Shown here: positions 44,693 through 53,349 of the stretch, piece by piece
Layout of the letters: each line of letters starts with the position of its first letter
Numbering within the stretch: the first letter of the stretch is position 1
Assembly (NCBI RefSeq): GCF_900105125.1
Contig: NZ_LT629750.1
Location: 4,925,001-4,989,000, forward strand
Reading direction: 5' to 3'
Source: Bradyrhizobium canariense
Lineage (GTDB): Bacteria; Pseudomonadota; Alphaproteobacteria; Rhizobiales; Xanthobacteraceae
Length of the DNA stretch: 64,000 bases
Notes under the pieces: generated by a model
Databases searched by the model: none
What the model was told of the DNA's origin: nothing
The model's input: the letters and a program-made list of their open reading frames with translations, nothing else
Made by a program: the position numbers and the translations under genes

Positions 44693-45312
44693 CGCGGCTC
44701 CCCTTCAGTGTGGGAAGCCTGCCGCTATGCGGACGAGAGCACTCTCACCTATCTATATATTGGGGAGAGCTCTCATCATAATGCATTGGCCGCATGCGTT
44801 TACGGCGCCGCCTAAAGGGAGTGTCCTTCGTGGATAGACTCGCTAAATATAGAATGGTCTCGAAACTAAAATTGGCCATGTGGCTCTTCAGCCACGTCAT
44901 CAACTTGAAACTACTGACGGGCGAAAGCCTTCATCCAGCCCAGCGGAAAGCGATCGGCATGAAAGCACGCAGCATGCCCTTTCGGTAACCGCCGATACCC
45001 GTGCGCCACCCCTGGAAGCTGACTTGAGACTGACGGTTTCCTACATCAGACCGGCCGAGGTAAAGGCCAGTACCTGAAGGGTACATCGGCAGGGGCTCAA
45101 GTCCTTGAGTTCAAACAACAACCATTTTGCCGATCTGAGCAATCGTCCAATCAAGGTCTCAAATTCTTCCAGGTTAAACTTCCAAAATGGGTGACTCGAC
45201 ACCACCGCTGACCGTCCAGACATGGGCGCGAACAAAGTTCAACGCAACAGTCGCCCGCAACATCGCTCACCCGTCCCTGAATCTTCCGTGCTTCATCAAC
45301 ACGGAAGTTCAA
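44693..45312. other. Gap without a supported gene
   Basis: About 620 bases. A perfect six-base inverted pair around 44730-44775 (GAGAGC ... GCTCTC) with an AT-rich core near 44750 sits upstream of the Rep-like gene and may be an origin or operator. ORFs here (for example 44794-44988) look random. Confidence 0.4.
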
Positions 45313-46563
45313 ATGACAACGCACTCGACCACCGTTCACTCCGGCACGGACGACGCCGCCCTCGCCCGAGAAACGTCGCCCACCTTTCCAACTGCGCCTG
45401 CCTTCAGGCAACTGACCCGGACACCCCTCGTCCCTGAAGCGGTCCTGAAACGTCACGGTGCTTACTGCGCGATCGACACGCGGTTCCGCAGTGCCGCACG
45501 GTTATTGCAATGCCTGTGGTTGAAGGATCACGACATTCCCACCGCCTCATCGGCCCGACGCGGCGGCATCAATACCGGCTCGTCTTTCGGTTCGATCCTC
45601 GAAGCCGGGGCCGCCCGCGCCGGCCGAAACTTCCTCAGCCCGGCCATTCATCGCCTCGCCCTTCAGGAGTTGCTCCTGCGCGAGGACGACGCCGCCATTG
45701 ACGAGGAGCGGCTGTTCGGCAACGCGCTCTCCTCGATGCCGCTGACCTTCTCCCTGTTCGGGCCGCTCGCGGTCGATTGCGATCTTGCCACCGCCGTATT
45801 CCGCCGCCTGCTGCCGGACTTCGTCCACACCGTTGAACAGATCATTTTCGAACACAGCCCTGGCCGACGCGAAGACCGCTTCCTCAAAGACCGCACCGCC
45901 TTCGACCTCGCCGTCCGCGTCATCACACCGGACGGTGAGCCCGCCACCGTGTTCATCGAAGTCAAATATTCGGAGAGCATGGAAGGCCCCGCAGCTCGAA
46001 TGCGCGACCGCTACAACGAAGCCTCCCGGCAGGTTCGTCTCTACCGCGACCCGGACAGCGCAATCCTTCGATCCCTGGCGTTGGAGCAAATCTGGCGCGA
46101 GCATATGACGGCCCAGCTTGCCGTCGATCACGGCGTCACGCCCCGCGCCGTCTTCATGGCCATCGGCCCGCACCTCAATCGCCGTGTCCAAGCGGCCTTC
46201 CGGGTCTATGAAGCCGAGTTGCTCGATGCCGATCAACGTGAACCCGGTCGAGTCGCATTTGCGCCCCTGACGCTGGAGACCGTGATCGAGGCGGTCGCGA
46301 CCGCGGGAGCCTCGGAACTGGCTCATGCGCTCTGGGGACGCTATTGCGATCTCGACCGGGTTTATCGCCTGTCGATGCAGGAGATTGCCGGTACCGAAGT
46401 CCCACCGGACGCACCACCGCACGCGGACAGTTCGGCATCGATCAAACGAGCCCTGCCGCCAGTCCGCCGCCGGTCCCCATCCTCGAACCGGCACCGCACG
46501 AAGGCAAGTTCATCGGCCTGTAAGGTCGCGGCCAAGGCAACCTCTACACAGGAGGCGATCTGA
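45313..46563 (+). CDS. PGN_0703-like putative restriction endonuclease
   Basis: 416 residues from the ATG at 45313 with GGAAG upstream. The middle carries a PD-(D/E)xK-type core: RTAFDLAVRVITPDGEPATVFIEVKYSESM, with Asp then ExK. The N-terminus has LLQCLWLKDHDIP, recurrent in this family, and the C-terminus is basic. It probably cuts DNA, yet no methyltransferase accompanies it. The stop overlaps the next gene (TGATG), so it is coupled to DUF2958. Confidence 0.7.
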   Translation: MTTHSTTVHSGTDDAALARETSPTFPTAPAFRQLTRTPLVPEAVLKRHGAYCAIDTRFRSAARLLQCLWLKDHDIPTASSARRGGINTGSSFGSILEAGAARAGRNFLSPAIHRLALQELLLREDDAAIDEERLFGNALSSMPLTFSLFGPLAVDCDLATAVFRRLLPDFVHTVEQIIFEHSPGRREDRFLKDRTAFDLAVRVITPDGEPATVFIEVKYSESMEGPAARMRDRYNEASRQVRLYRDPDSAILRSLALEQIWREHMTAQLAVDHGVTPRAVFMAIGPHLNRRVQAAFRVYEAELLDADQREPGRVAFAPLTLETVIEAVATAGASELAHALWGRYCDLDRVYRLSMQEIAGTEVPPDAPPHADSSASIKRALPPVRRRSPSSNRHRTKASSSACKVAAKATSTQEAI

Positions 46564-46904
46564 TGGCCGAGAATGACCTTCTGACCGACGAACATCGTAT
46601 TCGTCTCTTCGCCAATGCGCTGGCTGACGACTGCGATCATTTCCCGGTGCTCAAGCTGTTCACACCGGACGCCGGAGCTACTTGGCTGATCTCAGAAGCC
46701 GATCCGAATGATCCGGATCGGTTGTTCGGATTGTGCGACCTCGGCTTGGGTTTCGCCGAACTCGGCTATGTCAGCCTCGCCGAGATCGCTTCCGTGAAGG
46801 GGCGGCTCGGCCTGCCGGTCGAACGCGATCTCCACTTCGTCGCGAACAAGCCGCTATCGGCCTATGCCGAGGAGGCTCGCACAAAAGGGCGCATCGTCGC
46901 CTGA
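46563..46904 (+). CDS. DUF2958 protein
   Basis: 113 residues with the family core DRLFGLCDLGLGFAELGYVSLAEIASVKGRLGLPVERDLHF. DUF2958 is a small domain common on plasmids and integrative elements, function unknown. It is translationally coupled to the nuclease gene and followed 30 bases on by a strong terminator. Confidence 0.85.
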   Translation: MAENDLLTDEHRIRLFANALADDCDHFPVLKLFTPDAGATWLISEADPNDPDRLFGLCDLGLGFAELGYVSLAEIASVKGRLGLPVERDLHFVANKPLSAYAEEARTKGRIVA

Positions 46905-46933
46905 CGAGCAACAAGGAAAAGCTTTCGAAAGCC

Positions 46934-46964
46934 AAAGAGCCCCTAAGTCGGGGCTCTTTTTCCC
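46934..46964 (+). terminator. Terminator after DUF2958
   Basis: Ten-base perfect stem (46934-46943 with 46950-46959), loop TAAGTC, followed by T residues. Confidence 0.85.
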
Positions 46965-47050
46965 TATTACTCCAGCATTTTCTATTACTCCTACACCAAG
47001 CTGCGCCGTGCAGCGGCGGGTGGAAAGCCCAGACCGAAGCCGCAAGCTGC

Positions 47051-47278
47051 CTAATCCTGCAACAACTTTGTCAACGCGACCGATAGCGCGTCGGCAATCC
47101 TGGCCATCACCACTAGGCTCGGATTGCGTTTTCCGCGCTCAATTCCGCCAACGTATGTGAGGTCAATTTCGGCCTCAAAAGCGAGCTGTTCCTGCGTCAG
47201 TCCTCGCTGCTGACGAAATTTCCGGACATTTTTACCGAAGACAACAGGCCAATCCCGCATTGCAGGATTGAGCGTCAC
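47051..47278 (-). CDS. Small XRE regulator resembling controller (C) proteins
   Basis: 75 residues (start GTG at 47278, or ATG at 47260). FRQQRGLTQEQLAFEAEIDLTYVGGIERGKRNPSLVVMARIADALSV is the HTH of restriction-system controller proteins. A 20-bp inverted repeat (47285-47304, arms TATAGTC/GACTATA) directly upstream resembles C-boxes. No linked methyltransferase is present, but a restriction-nuclease-like gene lies 0.5 kb to the left. It probably represses itself and the divergent gene. Confidence 0.8.
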   Translation of the reverse strand: MTLNPAMRDWPVVFGKNVRKFRQQRGLTQEQLAFEAEIDLTYVGGIERGKRNPSLVVMARIADALSVALTKLLQD

Positions 47279-47284
47279 AAGGCA

Positions 47285-47306
47285 TATAGTCTCTAGGGAC
47301 TATAAT
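47285..47306. promoter_or_regulatory. Palindromic operator overlapping a -10 box
   Basis: TATAGTC-TCTAGG-GACTATA, a 7+6+7 inverted repeat, contains at its right end the perfect -10 TATAAT (47301-47306) reading rightward. It lies six bases from the GTG start of the XRE gene on the other strand, so the regulator can control both directions. Confidence 0.65.
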
Positions 47307-47345
47307 CCCTATTTCAAAATTAAGGTCATGAGCTGGGAAAGCAAA

Positions 47346-47522
47346 ATGAACGGGTCGGGGGATAAATGGTGGCCGTTCGGCCTGCTGATCGGAGGCGCTG
47401 TCCTGCTCTGGGGGCCGGGTTACAGTTGGAGGGACTCGGGTTCGATTACCTTCATGGCGCTCTTCAGTGCCAGCGACTACGTCGTCGCGATTGAGCGACA
47501 GAAGTGCCGGCAGAAATATTAA
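47346..47522 (+). CDS. Small single-pass membrane protein
   Basis: 58 residues with GGAAAG before the ATG. One membrane helix (WWPFGLLIGGAVLLWGPGYSW) and a basic tail (IERQKCRQKY). It follows the palindromic operator. The upstream in-frame Met at 47328 is an alternative. No family known to me. Confidence 0.5.
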   Translation: MNGSGDKWWPFGLLIGGAVLLWGPGYSWRDSGSITFMALFSASDYVVAIERQKCRQKY

Positions 47523-47576
47523 GAATGCCCGGCTGAATCCAAGCCGCACAACACAGCATCAAGACTGGGGGACAAT

Positions 47577-48140
47577 TTGACCGACTCGACGACGAGCGAC
47601 GAAGCATGGTTTTATGCGCAAGGCGGCCAACGTAAAGGACCTATACCTAGCGACAAGTTACGCGAACTCTTAGCAGCCCAGACGATCGACGGTGACACTC
47701 CGATCTGGCGTAAAGGCTTGGCAGACTGGCAGCCGCTGCACACCACAGAAATCGGCGCGGAGCTCAAGGACACCCCGCCAGCCATTGCGGCCAACCAAGT
47801 GAACAACGGTTTAGTGTGGACGCTCGCCGTCGCACCAATTGCATATGTGCTCGTCGATATCGCAATCCTCGGCTACCAGTTTAACCACCCGTACGAAGAC
47901 TACGCATTCTTGTCCTCGCTCTCGTGGCTCATTCCCCTTCTGGTAAATGGCGGGCTGTGCCTTCTTGACGAACAGCAACTCAAGCGCGCCGGCTACAGCT
48001 CCGGATGGATGACGTTCTTTGCTCTGCTGTTAGCTCCCGTTTACCTCTTCGTGCGCGCGCAACGCCTGCGGCAGACGCCGACCTATGGCTTCGTCTGGAT
48101 CGGATCGTTCATCGCTTCGATAATTCTGCGAGCAATGTGA
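47577..48140 (+). CDS. GYF_2-domain membrane protein
   Basis: 187 residues from a TTG start with GGGGGA upstream. The N-terminus is a GYF_2 domain (AWFYAQGGQRKGPIPSDKLRELL, then TPIWRKGLADWQPL). About four membrane helices follow, from residue 80 on. GYF_2 domains bind peptides. It heads a plus-strand run with the next four genes, ending two bases before the next start codon. Confidence 0.8.
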   Translation: MTDSTTSDEAWFYAQGGQRKGPIPSDKLRELLAAQTIDGDTPIWRKGLADWQPLHTTEIGAELKDTPPAIAANQVNNGLVWTLAVAPIAYVLVDIAILGYQFNHPYEDYAFLSSLSWLIPLLVNGGLCLLDEQQLKRAGYSSGWMTFFALLLAPVYLFVRAQRLRQTPTYGFVWIGSFIASIILRAM

Positions 48141-48141
48141 C

Positions 48142-48576
48142 ATGCATCCGGGTTCTCAACCTCCTGCGGACGACACCGCTTTCATCATCTTCCTAGGCAT
48201 CGGCTTCCTCATTGTCGGCATCATCTACATCATGCCGAGCATCGTCGCATTCCGGCGCGACCACCCGAACCGTTGGATCATCCTCGTCATCAACGTTGCC
48301 TTCGGCGGCACGATCATCGGCTGGGGGATCGCACTGGTCTGGGCGATGCGGGCGGCTCACCGGGTTGGCTCTACCGGTAGCGGCGGAGAATCCGGCCTCA
48401 ATCTCTTCATCAACGATGTGAAGAAGATTCAGGTCATCGAACCTCCGCCTCTACCTCAAACATCCCTTTCGCATGAATTGGAGCGCCTTCACGACCTCCT
48501 TGTCAGAGGCGCGATATCCCAGATCGAGTTCGATGGCTTGAAAGCCAAGTTACTCGGCACCGCCCCCTTACGTTGA
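48142..48576 (+). CDS. Superinfection-immunity domain protein with SHOCT tail
   Basis: 144 residues. The first half is the two-helix superinfection-immunity domain (IIYIMPSIVAFRRDHPNRWIILVINVAFGGTIIGWGIALVWAMRAA), and the end is a SHOCT domain (LERLHDLLVRGAISQIEFDGLKAKLLG). T4 Imm-like members block phage DNA entry; in bacteria this domain is widespread and its role is mostly unknown. It sits in the plus-strand run with GYF_2 and PP2C genes. Confidence 0.82.
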   Translation: MHPGSQPPADDTAFIIFLGIGFLIVGIIYIMPSIVAFRRDHPNRWIILVINVAFGGTIIGWGIALVWAMRAAHRVGSTGSGGESGLNLFINDVKKIQVIEPPPLPQTSLSHELERLHDLLVRGAISQIEFDGLKAKLLGTAPLR

Positions 48577-48585
48577 GACAGAACA

Positions 48586-49173
48586 ATGAAAATGCGACTG
48601 GTTATTGCGCTTCTACTCTCGGCCTTTTGTATCGGGGACCTCAACGCAGAGGAACTCTCCTTCTACGAAAAGGAGACGGATAATTGGTGGACGGTTTTCG
48701 GCGGAGCTGACACGGAGACTGGGCAAGCCACCTGCTACGGTCGCGCGAACAAGAAGGATGGATCATTTATTCAAATCCATCGCTCCCTAGTTAATGGAGA
48801 GGTGTGGGCCATCGTCCACGACACCGAATGGGAAATTCAGGGACCCGACCGAGGGTCGCTTCGCTGGAACTTCTTCAACGGCGTCAAAAGCGGGCTCATC
48901 GCCGGTGCAACTTTCGATTACGACATCAAGGATAAGAACACGATCTTGATCCTGCAAATCGAACCTAAGCAGTTTTCAGAAGCACTATGGAATGCACGTT
49001 ACTTTACGCTTGTGATGCCGGGGAACGTGCCCAATCTATCGCTTAGCTTTGAGAGCAAGGGAGGCTCGATGCTTACCTCGCTGGCAGAGTGCGTCAAACA
49101 GAACGAGAAGAAATATAAGAACTTCAAGCCTTCCCTGGAGAAAGTCCCGGACGCGGTGAAGGAACAGCTCTAA
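48586..49173 (+). CDS. Exported hypothetical protein
   Basis: 195 residues with a signal peptide (LVIALLLSAFCIGDLNAEE). The mature part is a beta-rich domain (ATCYGRANKKDGSFIQIHRS; TILILQIEPKQF). It has no family I recognise. Nine bases separate it from the preceding stop, so it is in the same transcript. Confidence 0.65.
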   Translation: MKMRLVIALLLSAFCIGDLNAEELSFYEKETDNWWTVFGGADTETGQATCYGRANKKDGSFIQIHRSLVNGEVWAIVHDTEWEIQGPDRGSLRWNFFNGVKSGLIAGATFDYDIKDKNTILILQIEPKQFSEALWNARYFTLVMPGNVPNLSLSFESKGGSMLTSLAECVKQNEKKYKNFKPSLEKVPDAVKEQL

Positions 49174-49213
49174 ACCGCATGCGCGGCTATGCCTGGAAGC
49201 GGATCAATCTGTA

Positions 49214-50023
49214 ATGGCGCGTCCGAGCGACTTACGTAGATCAAATGATTATATGAGCATGATGGGCTGGACCATAGCCACCTTCACCCATCGCGGTCGC
49301 GTACGTCCGGCGAATGAGGACACCATCGCCATCGACACCCGTATCCTGACCGGCGACATGAGCACGCCCGTCGTCATGACAACACCGGGCAATGGCTGCC
49401 TCCTGATGGTCGCGGACGGCATGGGCGGCCACGCGCAAGGCGCGATGGCCAGTCGTGCGGTGCTCGACTATCTGGTTGCAGCCGCCGACCGGATCTCAAA
49501 TCCGGAATCGTGCGCGGCGGCGATTGAGGAGGCCAATCAACATCTGTATGCGCTGATGCAGCAGCACGAAGCTGCCCTTGGCATGGGGAGCACATTGGTC
49601 GGGGCGTTCTTGAGCCCTACCGCGCTGCTCACATTTAACGTCGGCGACAGCCGCTGCTACCTCTTCAGTGCAGGCCGGCTTATCCAACTGAGTCACGACG
49701 ACGTTGCCGACGAGGGGAGCAACCGCTCAGGCCATCGCAGGTCGCATGCCATCACCCAGGCACTGGGCGGCTCTTCGTTTCCCATTGCCATCGAGCCGCA
49801 CATCAACGTCGATGCGCCTCTAAAGCCCGAAGAGACCCTGTTGCTGTGCACCGACGGGCTCACCGACATGGTCGCCGACGACAGCATCGCGCACGCTCTG
49901 AACGCCGCCAACGATCCAATCCGAGCGGTGCGCCACCTCGCTGGCAAAGCCTTTGCCGCCGGGGCACGAGACAACGTCTCCTTAGTAGTCGCACGCCATT
50001 GCAACGCGCGCGGTTCCTCATAA
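49214..50023 (+). CDS. PP2C-type protein serine/threonine phosphatase
   Basis: 269 residues. The metal-binding motifs are complete: VRPANEDTI, MVADGMGGHAQG, VGDSRCYLF, LCTDGLTDMVADD and GARDNVSLVVAR. These enzymes reverse Ser/Thr phosphorylation. No kinase lies beside it in the window. The start may be any of the Mets at 49214, 49253 or 49262. It belongs to the plus-strand run from 47577 to 50898. Confidence 0.88.
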   Translation: MARPSDLRRSNDYMSMMGWTIATFTHRGRVRPANEDTIAIDTRILTGDMSTPVVMTTPGNGCLLMVADGMGGHAQGAMASRAVLDYLVAAADRISNPESCAAAIEEANQHLYALMQQHEAALGMGSTLVGAFLSPTALLTFNVGDSRCYLFSAGRLIQLSHDDVADEGSNRSGHRRSHAITQALGGSSFPIAIEPHINVDAPLKPEETLLLCTDGLTDMVADDSIAHALNAANDPIRAVRHLAGKAFAAGARDNVSLVVARHCNARGSS

Positions 50024-50067
50024 AGGCAGATGACAAGAGCCCATCAACATCAAATTGGACAGTAGAA

Positions 50068-50898
50068 ATGAACCTTAAGGGATTTCAGCCAGCCATTCTC
50101 GGACTCTTGATAGCCTTTGGCTTTCCTCCCGTAGCTGGAGGGATCGAGGCGGTCGCGGGCGACGCTCGACTAACGACCCTTACCTGCGCAGGTGAACTTT
50201 GGAACGTCCAGACCGATCCAACCAGCATTTCATGGCTCGAAATTGGGCATGGGATTCATCAGTGCTCGATCAGAAATGCGTCGAGTGAGAACGCAAAGAG
50301 GATACTGTCGGTCTGCAATTTGAACGCCGACTGCTCGTTGAAAGTCGATGTCGATGCTCAGCGCCTTCGGAAATCGGCCGCAGCGGGTGAATGTGATGAT
50401 TTGTGCATCTTCGAAGGCGACAAGATCGTCTGGGTCAAGAAGGGGAAGGCGCAGGTTGCCAGCGCTGGAGAGAAGCTGCCTTATGGATCGCAGGGTGGAA
50501 CGGATCTGACGATTCTCTCAAAGGCTGGCTTGGATACCGAACACGCCGTCGTTAGAGGGGCTATCACTCGGGACGACGCGCGCGGGTACTGTGACGCCCA
50601 CGACGGCAAGGCAACGAAGGGCTGCTTGTCAGAGATGGCTCGATATTCGCGGACCCTGAAATCTGAGATACAAGCAAATTGCACGACTAAAGAATTCACC
50701 GACTTTTTTGGCAACCGATACGCATTTCTTGGCGCTAACCCTGAGCGAGAAAAAGACGATGGAGAATCACACGCCCGCTATCTTCTGAAAGATTTGGGAT
50801 CTGGAGATATTTCTACCGGGGACAATTCGACTGGCTATTTTACGAATAGTGCGCTCTTTTCAGCATTGTGCCCACGAACGGCACCCACAGATTGGTAA
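50068..50898 (+). CDS. Exported Cys-rich hypothetical protein
   Basis: 276 residues with an amino-terminal signal segment (PAILGLLIAFGFPPVAGGI). Many cysteines are paired in the mature part (CSIRNASS, CNLNADCSL, CDDLCIFEG, CDAHDGKATKGC), suggesting disulfides in the periplasm. No family seen. It is the last gene before the tRNA that marks the island boundary. Confidence 0.6.
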   Translation: MNLKGFQPAILGLLIAFGFPPVAGGIEAVAGDARLTTLTCAGELWNVQTDPTSISWLEIGHGIHQCSIRNASSENAKRILSVCNLNADCSLKVDVDAQRLRKSAAAGECDDLCIFEGDKIVWVKKGKAQVASAGEKLPYGSQGGTDLTILSKAGLDTEHAVVRGAITRDDARGYCDAHDGKATKGCLSEMARYSRTLKSEIQANCTTKEFTDFFGNRYAFLGANPEREKDDGESHARYLLKDLGSGDISTGDNSTGYFTNSALFSALCPRTAPTDW

Positions 50899-51012
50899 GG
50901 AAAGCGCTGTCAGAAGGTTCGTTTCCGTCCAATCGGAAGTATGGGCCGGGATATGGGCCGCAGAACAGCCAATTTCAGATAACCCTGAATAATAAGGACT
51001 TTTCGGTGAGTA

Positions 51013-51026
51013 TGGCGGAGAGAGTG
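51013..51026. repeat. Candidate right attachment site in the tRNA 3' end
   Basis: Direct repeat of 25253-25266 (14 bases identical). It covers CCA, discriminator, the 3' acceptor strand and the first T-arm bases, a typical crossover position for tyrosine integrases. Confidence 0.65.
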
Positions 51027-51102
51027 GGATTCGAACCCACGGTACGGTTTCCCGCACACACGCTTTCCAAGCGTGCGCCTTAAGCCACTCGGCCATCTCT
51101 CC
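51013..51102 (-). tRNA. tRNA-Ser (GGA)
   Basis: 90 bases with encoded CCA. The acceptor stem GGAGAGA/TCTCTCC, D-arm GCCGAGTGGC, anticodon stem CACGC/GCGTG with loop TTGGAAA (anticodon GGA), a long variable arm and TTCGAATCC T-loop are all visible. Its 3' end is the inferred integration site of the island. Confidence 0.97.
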
Positions 51103-51300
51103 GGATGCCTTCTCTTGAAGGGGCGGGAGAACTTTTGCAAGTGACTGCGACGGGGTTCGTCGCTATTTCCCCAACCAATTGAATATTATAGATAATTTGG
51201 CAATTCCGCCGGCGTGCCGCAAGCGCGGTCAAAAGGCCCTGAACCGAAAACCGGTCAGCGGAGACGATTGAATGGAGCGGCAACAACGCGTGGAGACGGC

Positions 51301-51636
51301 ATGACCATCGATCGGACGCTGGCGATTGGCGTGGCTGCGATCACCCTGGGCTGCGCCGGGCCAGCGATGGCGCAAGCCTGTACCCATGACGGCCCGGTCG
51401 TCACCTGCGATGACGGCCGCCGGGGTGTGCTGTCGGGCGATGCGATCATCTGGCCCGACGGCACACGATCCAGCTTATCGCCGCACCCGAGCGTGATCAT
51501 CGGCAACAGATCTTCTGTCGTGGTGGGACAGGGCGTGTTCGTCGGCCAAGGCAAAGGCGTTGTGCCGCTGGATAATCCGAACGCGCCGAACAAGTCGCGC
51601 TGCGCCATTCTTGATGGCGCATCCTATTGCTACTAG
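51301..51636 (+). CDS. Small exported protein
   Basis: 111 residues; GGAG lies upstream of the ATG at 51301. A signal peptide (LAIGVAAITLGCAGPAMAQA) precedes a short mature domain with Cys (TCDDGRRG) and Gly/Val-rich repeats. Not recognised. A palindromic repeat follows 8 bases after the stop. Confidence 0.65.
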   Translation: MTIDRTLAIGVAAITLGCAGPAMAQACTHDGPVVTCDDGRRGVLSGDAIIWPDGTRSSLSPHPSVIIGNRSSVVVGQGVFVGQGKGVVPLDNPNAPNKSRCAILDGASYCY

Positions 51637-51643
51637 CTGCATA

Positions 51644-51690
51644 GCGTTTTCGAGCGAACCGGGTACCGGTTCGCTCAAGGAAAACACGTC
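51644..51690. repeat. Palindromic intergenic repeat
   Basis: Inverted arms around GAACCGGGTACCGGTTC form a long hairpin (GCGTTTTC...GAAAACAC). I associate this type of repeat with Bradyrhizobium/Rhodopseudomonas genomes. Between convergent genes it can end transcription from both sides. Confidence 0.6.
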
Positions 51691-51737
51691 AAACCAGAGA
51701 TCCAAAGTCCCAGCTCTGGCTCAGCCGCAACCGGGAT

Positions 51738-53198
51738 CTAGTGATACCGTGCGCCGGAACCGGCCGAGCGCAGCGGCCACACGGTCGGTGTTTCGACGAT
51801 CACGGGTTCTGGCGGCGCCTTGTCGGCCTGGGTCTCCTGCAGCGCATCGACGAAGTCAGCGAACCACTGCTGGATGGTGCCGGCCCGAAGCTTCTCCATC
51901 ATCGCTTCCCAGCGCATGCGCCGCTCGGTCAACGGCATCGAAACCGCGGTCGCGATCGTCCGCGCCATGCCATCGATATCGTTCGGATTGACCAGGAGCG
52001 CCGTATCCAGCTCATTCGCCGCACCTGCGAATTTCGACAGCACCAGTACGCCAGGATCAGCCGGGTTTTGGGCCGCGACATATTCCTTGGCGACCAGATT
52101 CATCCCGTCATGCAGCGGCGTCACCACGCCGACCTGCGCGGTACGATAGAGCCCCGCCAGCACCGTCTGGCTAAAGCCCTTGTTGAGATAGCGGATCGGA
52201 GTCCAGTCCACCTCGCCATGCTGGCCATTGACGTCGCTGACCAGCTTGGCGAGTTCGCTCTGGAGATTGCCATAGGCTTCGATCGCGCCCCGCGACGGCG
52301 TCGCGATCTGCAACAACGACACCGTTCGCGCCAGCGCCGGCTGCAAGGTCCACATGCGGTCGAAGGCCTTGATGCGGTTGATCAGCCCCTTGGAATAATC
52401 CAGCCGGTCGACTCCGATCGCGAGCTTCTCGCCGTGCAGGCTTCGACGCAGCCGCGACACATCGGGGTGGGAAACCGCCTTGGCGGACTGCTCGGCAAAT
52501 TTCTGCGGGTCGATGCCGATCGGAAATACCTGGACATGCGATTTGCCGTAGCGCGACGTCACGACATGATTCTCGATCGCCAAGCCAAGATCTGCTGCGA
52601 GGTAGCCGAGGAAATTATCGCAATCGTCCTGGGTCTGGAACCCAATCAGATCGTAGGCCAGCATGGCCTCGACCAGCTCACGATGATGGGGGACGCCGCC
52701 GATAACAGCCCGATCGGGCCACGGGGTATGCAGGAAGAAACCGATCGGCTGCGTCACACCGAGGTCACGGAGTTCCGCGCCGAGCGCCAGGAAGTGATAA
52801 TCCTGGATCCAGAAGGCGGTATCCGGTTTTTGAAATCGCAGAAGCGCCTTCGCCATGAAGCTGTTCACTTCGCGGTACGAAAAATAATCTTCATGGGATG
52901 CGCGGATCAGGTCGCTGCGGGAGTGCAGCGCCGGCCATAACGCCGAATTCGCGAAACCTTCATAGTAACCGCCGTAATGCGCCGCCGGCAGATCGAGCAT
53001 CGCGAGCGCTCCGGCGCCGAGCGCTTCGATCTCGGCAAAAGGTTCTTTTTGGGCGCCATCGCGAACACGACCACTGGAACCCACCCAAATCGCACCGGAT
53101 TTTTCCACCACCGGCAATAAAGCGGCTGCAAGACCCCCCGTCATGGGTTCATGGGTCTTACCGCGCGCGACGCGATTGGAAACAACGACGAGGTTCAC
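51738..53198 (-). CDS. otsA: Trehalose-6-phosphate synthase
   Basis: 486 residues from the GTG at 53198, preceded by AGGAGGGG; the ORF to 53240 lacks that. Glycosyltransferase family 20 motifs: VVVSNRVARG at the start, FWIQDYHFLALGAELRDLG, IGFFLHTPWP, and PLHDGMNLVAKEY with VLSKFAGAANEL near the end. It makes trehalose 6-phosphate from UDP-glucose and glucose 6-phosphate. The third gene of the MFS-otsB-otsA transcript. It protects against osmotic and drying stress. Confidence 0.96.
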   Translation of the reverse strand: MNLVVVSNRVARGKTHEPMTGGLAAALLPVVEKSGAIWVGSSGRVRDGAQKEPFAEIEALGAGALAMLDLPAAHYGGYYEGFANSALWPALHSRSDLIRASHEDYFSYREVNSFMAKALLRFQKPDTAFWIQDYHFLALGAELRDLGVTQPIGFFLHTPWPDRAVIGGVPHHRELVEAMLAYDLIGFQTQDDCDNFLGYLAADLGLAIENHVVTSRYGKSHVQVFPIGIDPQKFAEQSAKAVSHPDVSRLRRSLHGEKLAIGVDRLDYSKGLINRIKAFDRMWTLQPALARTVSLLQIATPSRGAIEAYGNLQSELAKLVSDVNGQHGEVDWTPIRYLNKGFSQTVLAGLYRTAQVGVVTPLHDGMNLVAKEYVAAQNPADPGVLVLSKFAGAANELDTALLVNPNDIDGMARTIATAVSMPLTERRMRWEAMMEKLRAGTIQQWFADFVDALQETQADKAPPEPVIVETPTVWPLRSAGSGARYH

Positions 53199-53349
53199 AG
53201 GGTCCCCTCCTGACAAATTCACTCGCGTATTAACAACCATTCATCAATATGGTTCCTGGTCACCCTTTCAACGAAATGAAACCAAATTCGGGCGCGGCGG
53301 AGGGAACTTAATCATTTCACTAAAAAAGCGAAATGTTGCCTGAAAGCGA

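Noticed and set aside
44794..44988. 64-codon ORF in the gap before the PGN_0703-like gene
   Set aside because: No ribosome site and no conserved pattern.
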